NCBI GenBank assembly: GCA_023653785.1
Contig: JAMKCH010044133.1
Coordinates: forward strand, 1-64,000
Direction of reading: 5' to 3'
DNA length: 64,000 nucleotides
Source: Ophioderma brevispina
Taxonomy: Eukaryota > Echinodermata > Ophiuroidea > Amphilepidida > Ophiodermatidae
Position numbers and translations under genes: made by a program. Under the pieces are notes generated by a model. That model did no database searches. It had not been told where the DNA came from and worked only from the letters and a program-made list of their open reading frames with translations. Shown here piece after piece: positions 61,765-64,000 of the stretch. Each line of letters starts with the position of its first letter. Within the stretch, counting starts at the first letter, position 1.

Positions 61765-63005
61765 TCGTTTCCGTGCATGGGCGGGCTTACATTTTGAAAT
61801 ATTGGCAGCGGAATAATTATCACGTTTGGGTGCTTGTATAGCACACATAATGTCAAATTGATACCCAACAATACGAATCAATCCGGCATAATATTAAATA
61901 ATCATTTGTTGGATGTTGGGTGCTATATGGTGGGTTAAATTTGGTTGTCCCTACCCATGGCGCACACAACGAATGAAATGACACATCAGTTGTCGTGCTT
62001 GATATTTAAATAAACCCTGAACTACACCAAACCGAAACCAAACCTCGCCTCAATGAATACTCCTTGTCTTTTCATCTTTTCACCCTAAGCCGCGCTTGCA
62101 TATGAGAACAAAGAGTATCTGAGCACACAATTGGATCCAGTACCTATTATTCCACCTAACACCTGGCCAACTCTAACATGCACCGCCGGCGTGAAATGTG
62201 CTGATGTTGTAATCACTAAATCACTACCGATTAGTGTAATATGCAGCGGCACCCACAGTATGTGAGAGAATCGGAGGCAAAAGCCATTGCTTTCTATTGT
62301 TGGTACTCTATGTTTTTCTTTGTGGTCGGCAAAAATGGCGAGACGGTGTATTTCCTACTAAAGAATTCGTACCGTTTTGTTTGGCCTCTCTATCTCTATA
62401 GAACCCCAAGGGGGTGAAACGCATCTCAAAACAGTCGTTCTTCCGTGCTGGGCGCTGGCATTTTGAGTATTGCACGGAATAATTATGCAGTTTGGTGCTT
62501 GTATACACACATATGTCAATTCGATACAAACAATCCGCCAAATTCAGTTGTTGGATGTTGGGTGCTATTGGTGGTTGTTAAATTTTGTCCTACCATGGTG
62601 TGCCACACAACGAATGAAATGAGTACACATCCGTCTTCTTGATTTAACTAACGCGCCTCATGAATACAATCTTTCATCTTTTACCTAAGTCGGCGCATTG
62701 CATTATAGAAAAAAGAGTATCATGAGCACAATGATACCAGGTAGCACTATTTTTCAACAAAACAGTCACCTGGTCCACCGTCTAAACACATACATTAATT
62801 TGTATCACTACTAGAGCGTCAAAAAACCGGATGTATGTATATGCAAAGTGCGAGCACCCACAGTATGTGAAGAAGCGCGGAGGCCTCCATTGCTTTCTAT
62901 TGTTGGTAGGCTATGTTTTCTTTGTGTGTCGGCAAAAGCATGGCGAGACGGTGAATTTCTAAAGATGACGTACGTTTTGCCTCTCTACCTATCTATATAG
63001 AACGC
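61765..63005. repeat. Direct tandem duplication, unit about 0.6 kb
   Basis: Unit one (about 61765-62410) and unit two (about 62430-63005) share ordered landmarks. These are GGAATAATTAT, TGCTTGTATA, TTGTTGGATGTTGGGTGCTA, ACACAACGAATGAAATGA, CACCCACAGTATGTGA, CCATTGCTTTCTATTGTTGG and GGCGAGACGGTG. Offsets between landmarks fall from about 665 to 605, so unit one carries net insertions. Confidence 0.85.
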
Positions 63006-64000
63006 CTTTGATTCAGTCATGAGAAATCCTCAGGTGATGCTCATACAAAAGGCTTATTGTTCATTGTCGGCTTAGGCCGATCTCGGTGTTAGGCTAATAA
63101 TGTATAATCGCAACCGAATCACCAAGGGCTAGTGATTGCAAAGTCATAGAAATCTTCAAAAGACAATTTAAACATCCTGCTTTTACTTTAAATTTCTAAG
63201 CAATTGAAACGCGGCATAACGCTCAGACTCACTGAATCCGGGATTTATAAATAAAAATGCAAGGAGAAGCGTATGCAAAAGAGAAGGGAATTTCTGCCTT
63301 GTTTTGCTTTTTAGGCAACGCAATCCGATTGGCTTAGTGATAGCCGTAAGACATAGCCTATTCAAGAATTGCCTAAGATAGGTATCTTCTTAGCTAAACT
63401 TTTAGCACTAAACGCTCCGGTCAACATTTCGGGGAGTCACCCTCGAATAACTCTGTATCACATTCTTTAAATTTCGTGGTGTCATAATCCGGGTCGCATA
63501 TACGTGTAAAAAGGTTGTTTGAACTGTACTCTAGCTTAAATTTCCAAACCTGCCTACTAAATACCCATAACTCCACGGCGTAACAGTCAATAGAAGGATA
63601 ATCTTCTGCAACCATGGGGCGCATTTCTAATCAATCAGGCTTATCGCCCTCAACATACGATTATCTCTCCGAATAGATACACTTATTATCGGGGACTATA
63701 TACGTTGGTGTTAGACTCCTGCACAAGTGAAGCATAACAGGCAGCAAGTTGGTGGTTTGTTAATTAAGAAAAACCTTTTTTTTTTTTTAATATTTTTAAA
63801 AAAATATACCCTTTCAATTTTAGCTCAATAATTATATCAGACTATATTCGTTCTTGTCAGTCGAACTGTATATGTAAGAGTAGAATTAAAACAACCGGTG
63901 ATAAAAACATGGAGTTTTGATATGGTCTGGCTTGGGCCCTGTTATACTCACACCAGACCTTATCAAAACACCATTATTTTTAATAACGGTGTGGTTTTCT
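63006..64000. other. Right-edge sequence, no confident gene
   Basis: A minus-strand frame (63421-63624, 67 codons) begins MRPMVAEDYPSIDCYAVELW and has five cysteines and an acidic C-terminus. It has reasonable composition but no recognisable homology, so it may be an exon or chance. A T-run occurs at 63778-63788. Confidence 0.35.

Overview
This window is non-coding, repeat-dominated nuclear DNA of a metazoan, most likely a marine invertebrate and possibly a deuterostome. The evidence is two tRNA-derived SINEs of a type common in such genomes, Jockey/CR1-type LINE fragments, a Gypsy element with the unusual Gmr1-like gene order, spliced coding exons with GT-AG borders, microsatellites and AT-rich intergenic DNA. 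No prokaryotic gene organisation, operon or CRISPR array is visible. Duplicated stretches differ mainly by one-base insertions and deletions, and transposon frames break the same way, so much of the consensus looks like unpolished long-read assembly.

Layout: 1-4.0 kb is AT-rich sequence without recognisable genes. At 4.6-7.7 kb lies a GC-rich island packed with short perfect hairpins and an imperfect 184-bp tandem repeat. Inverted copies of another repeat flank it (4.11-4.21 and 8.27-8.36 kb). I cannot assign this island to any family. At 8.93-12.85 kb there is an extremely C-rich tract with almost no G, whose long proline-rich frames are meaningless. At 13.77-29.58 kb two copies of a roughly 7.8-8.0 kb unit lie in direct tandem. 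Each holds several copies of a short motif resembling TTCGGAAGTGACA and a CpG-bearing patch. At 30.42-31.23 kb there is a long foldback element. A SINE lies at 33.8 kb, a three-copy 150-170 bp tandem repeat at 34.3-34.8 kb, and a TA/TACA/CA microsatellite at 37.9-38.2 kb.

The 39.7-43.3 kb region holds two truncated LINE 3' ends that converge on each other. A second SINE lies at 45.75-46.12 kb. The best-preserved mobile element is a minus-strand LTR retrotransposon at about 48.4-55.95 kb. It has two roughly 1-kb LTRs, a tRNA-Pro-like primer site, and gag, protease, integrase, reverse transcriptase and RNase H in that order. Integrase therefore precedes a Ty3/gypsy-type reverse transcriptase, which is the Ty1/copia-like order known from Gmr1-like elements.

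The only convincing host gene is on the minus strand at 59.07-59.77 kb. Two intact in-phase exons encode the C-terminal 83 residues of a small single-pass membrane protein resembling cytochrome c oxidase subunit 7A. A short palindromic MITE-like element (58.38-58.53 kb) lies downstream of it, and a roughly 0.6-kb tandem duplication occupies 61.77-63.0 kb.
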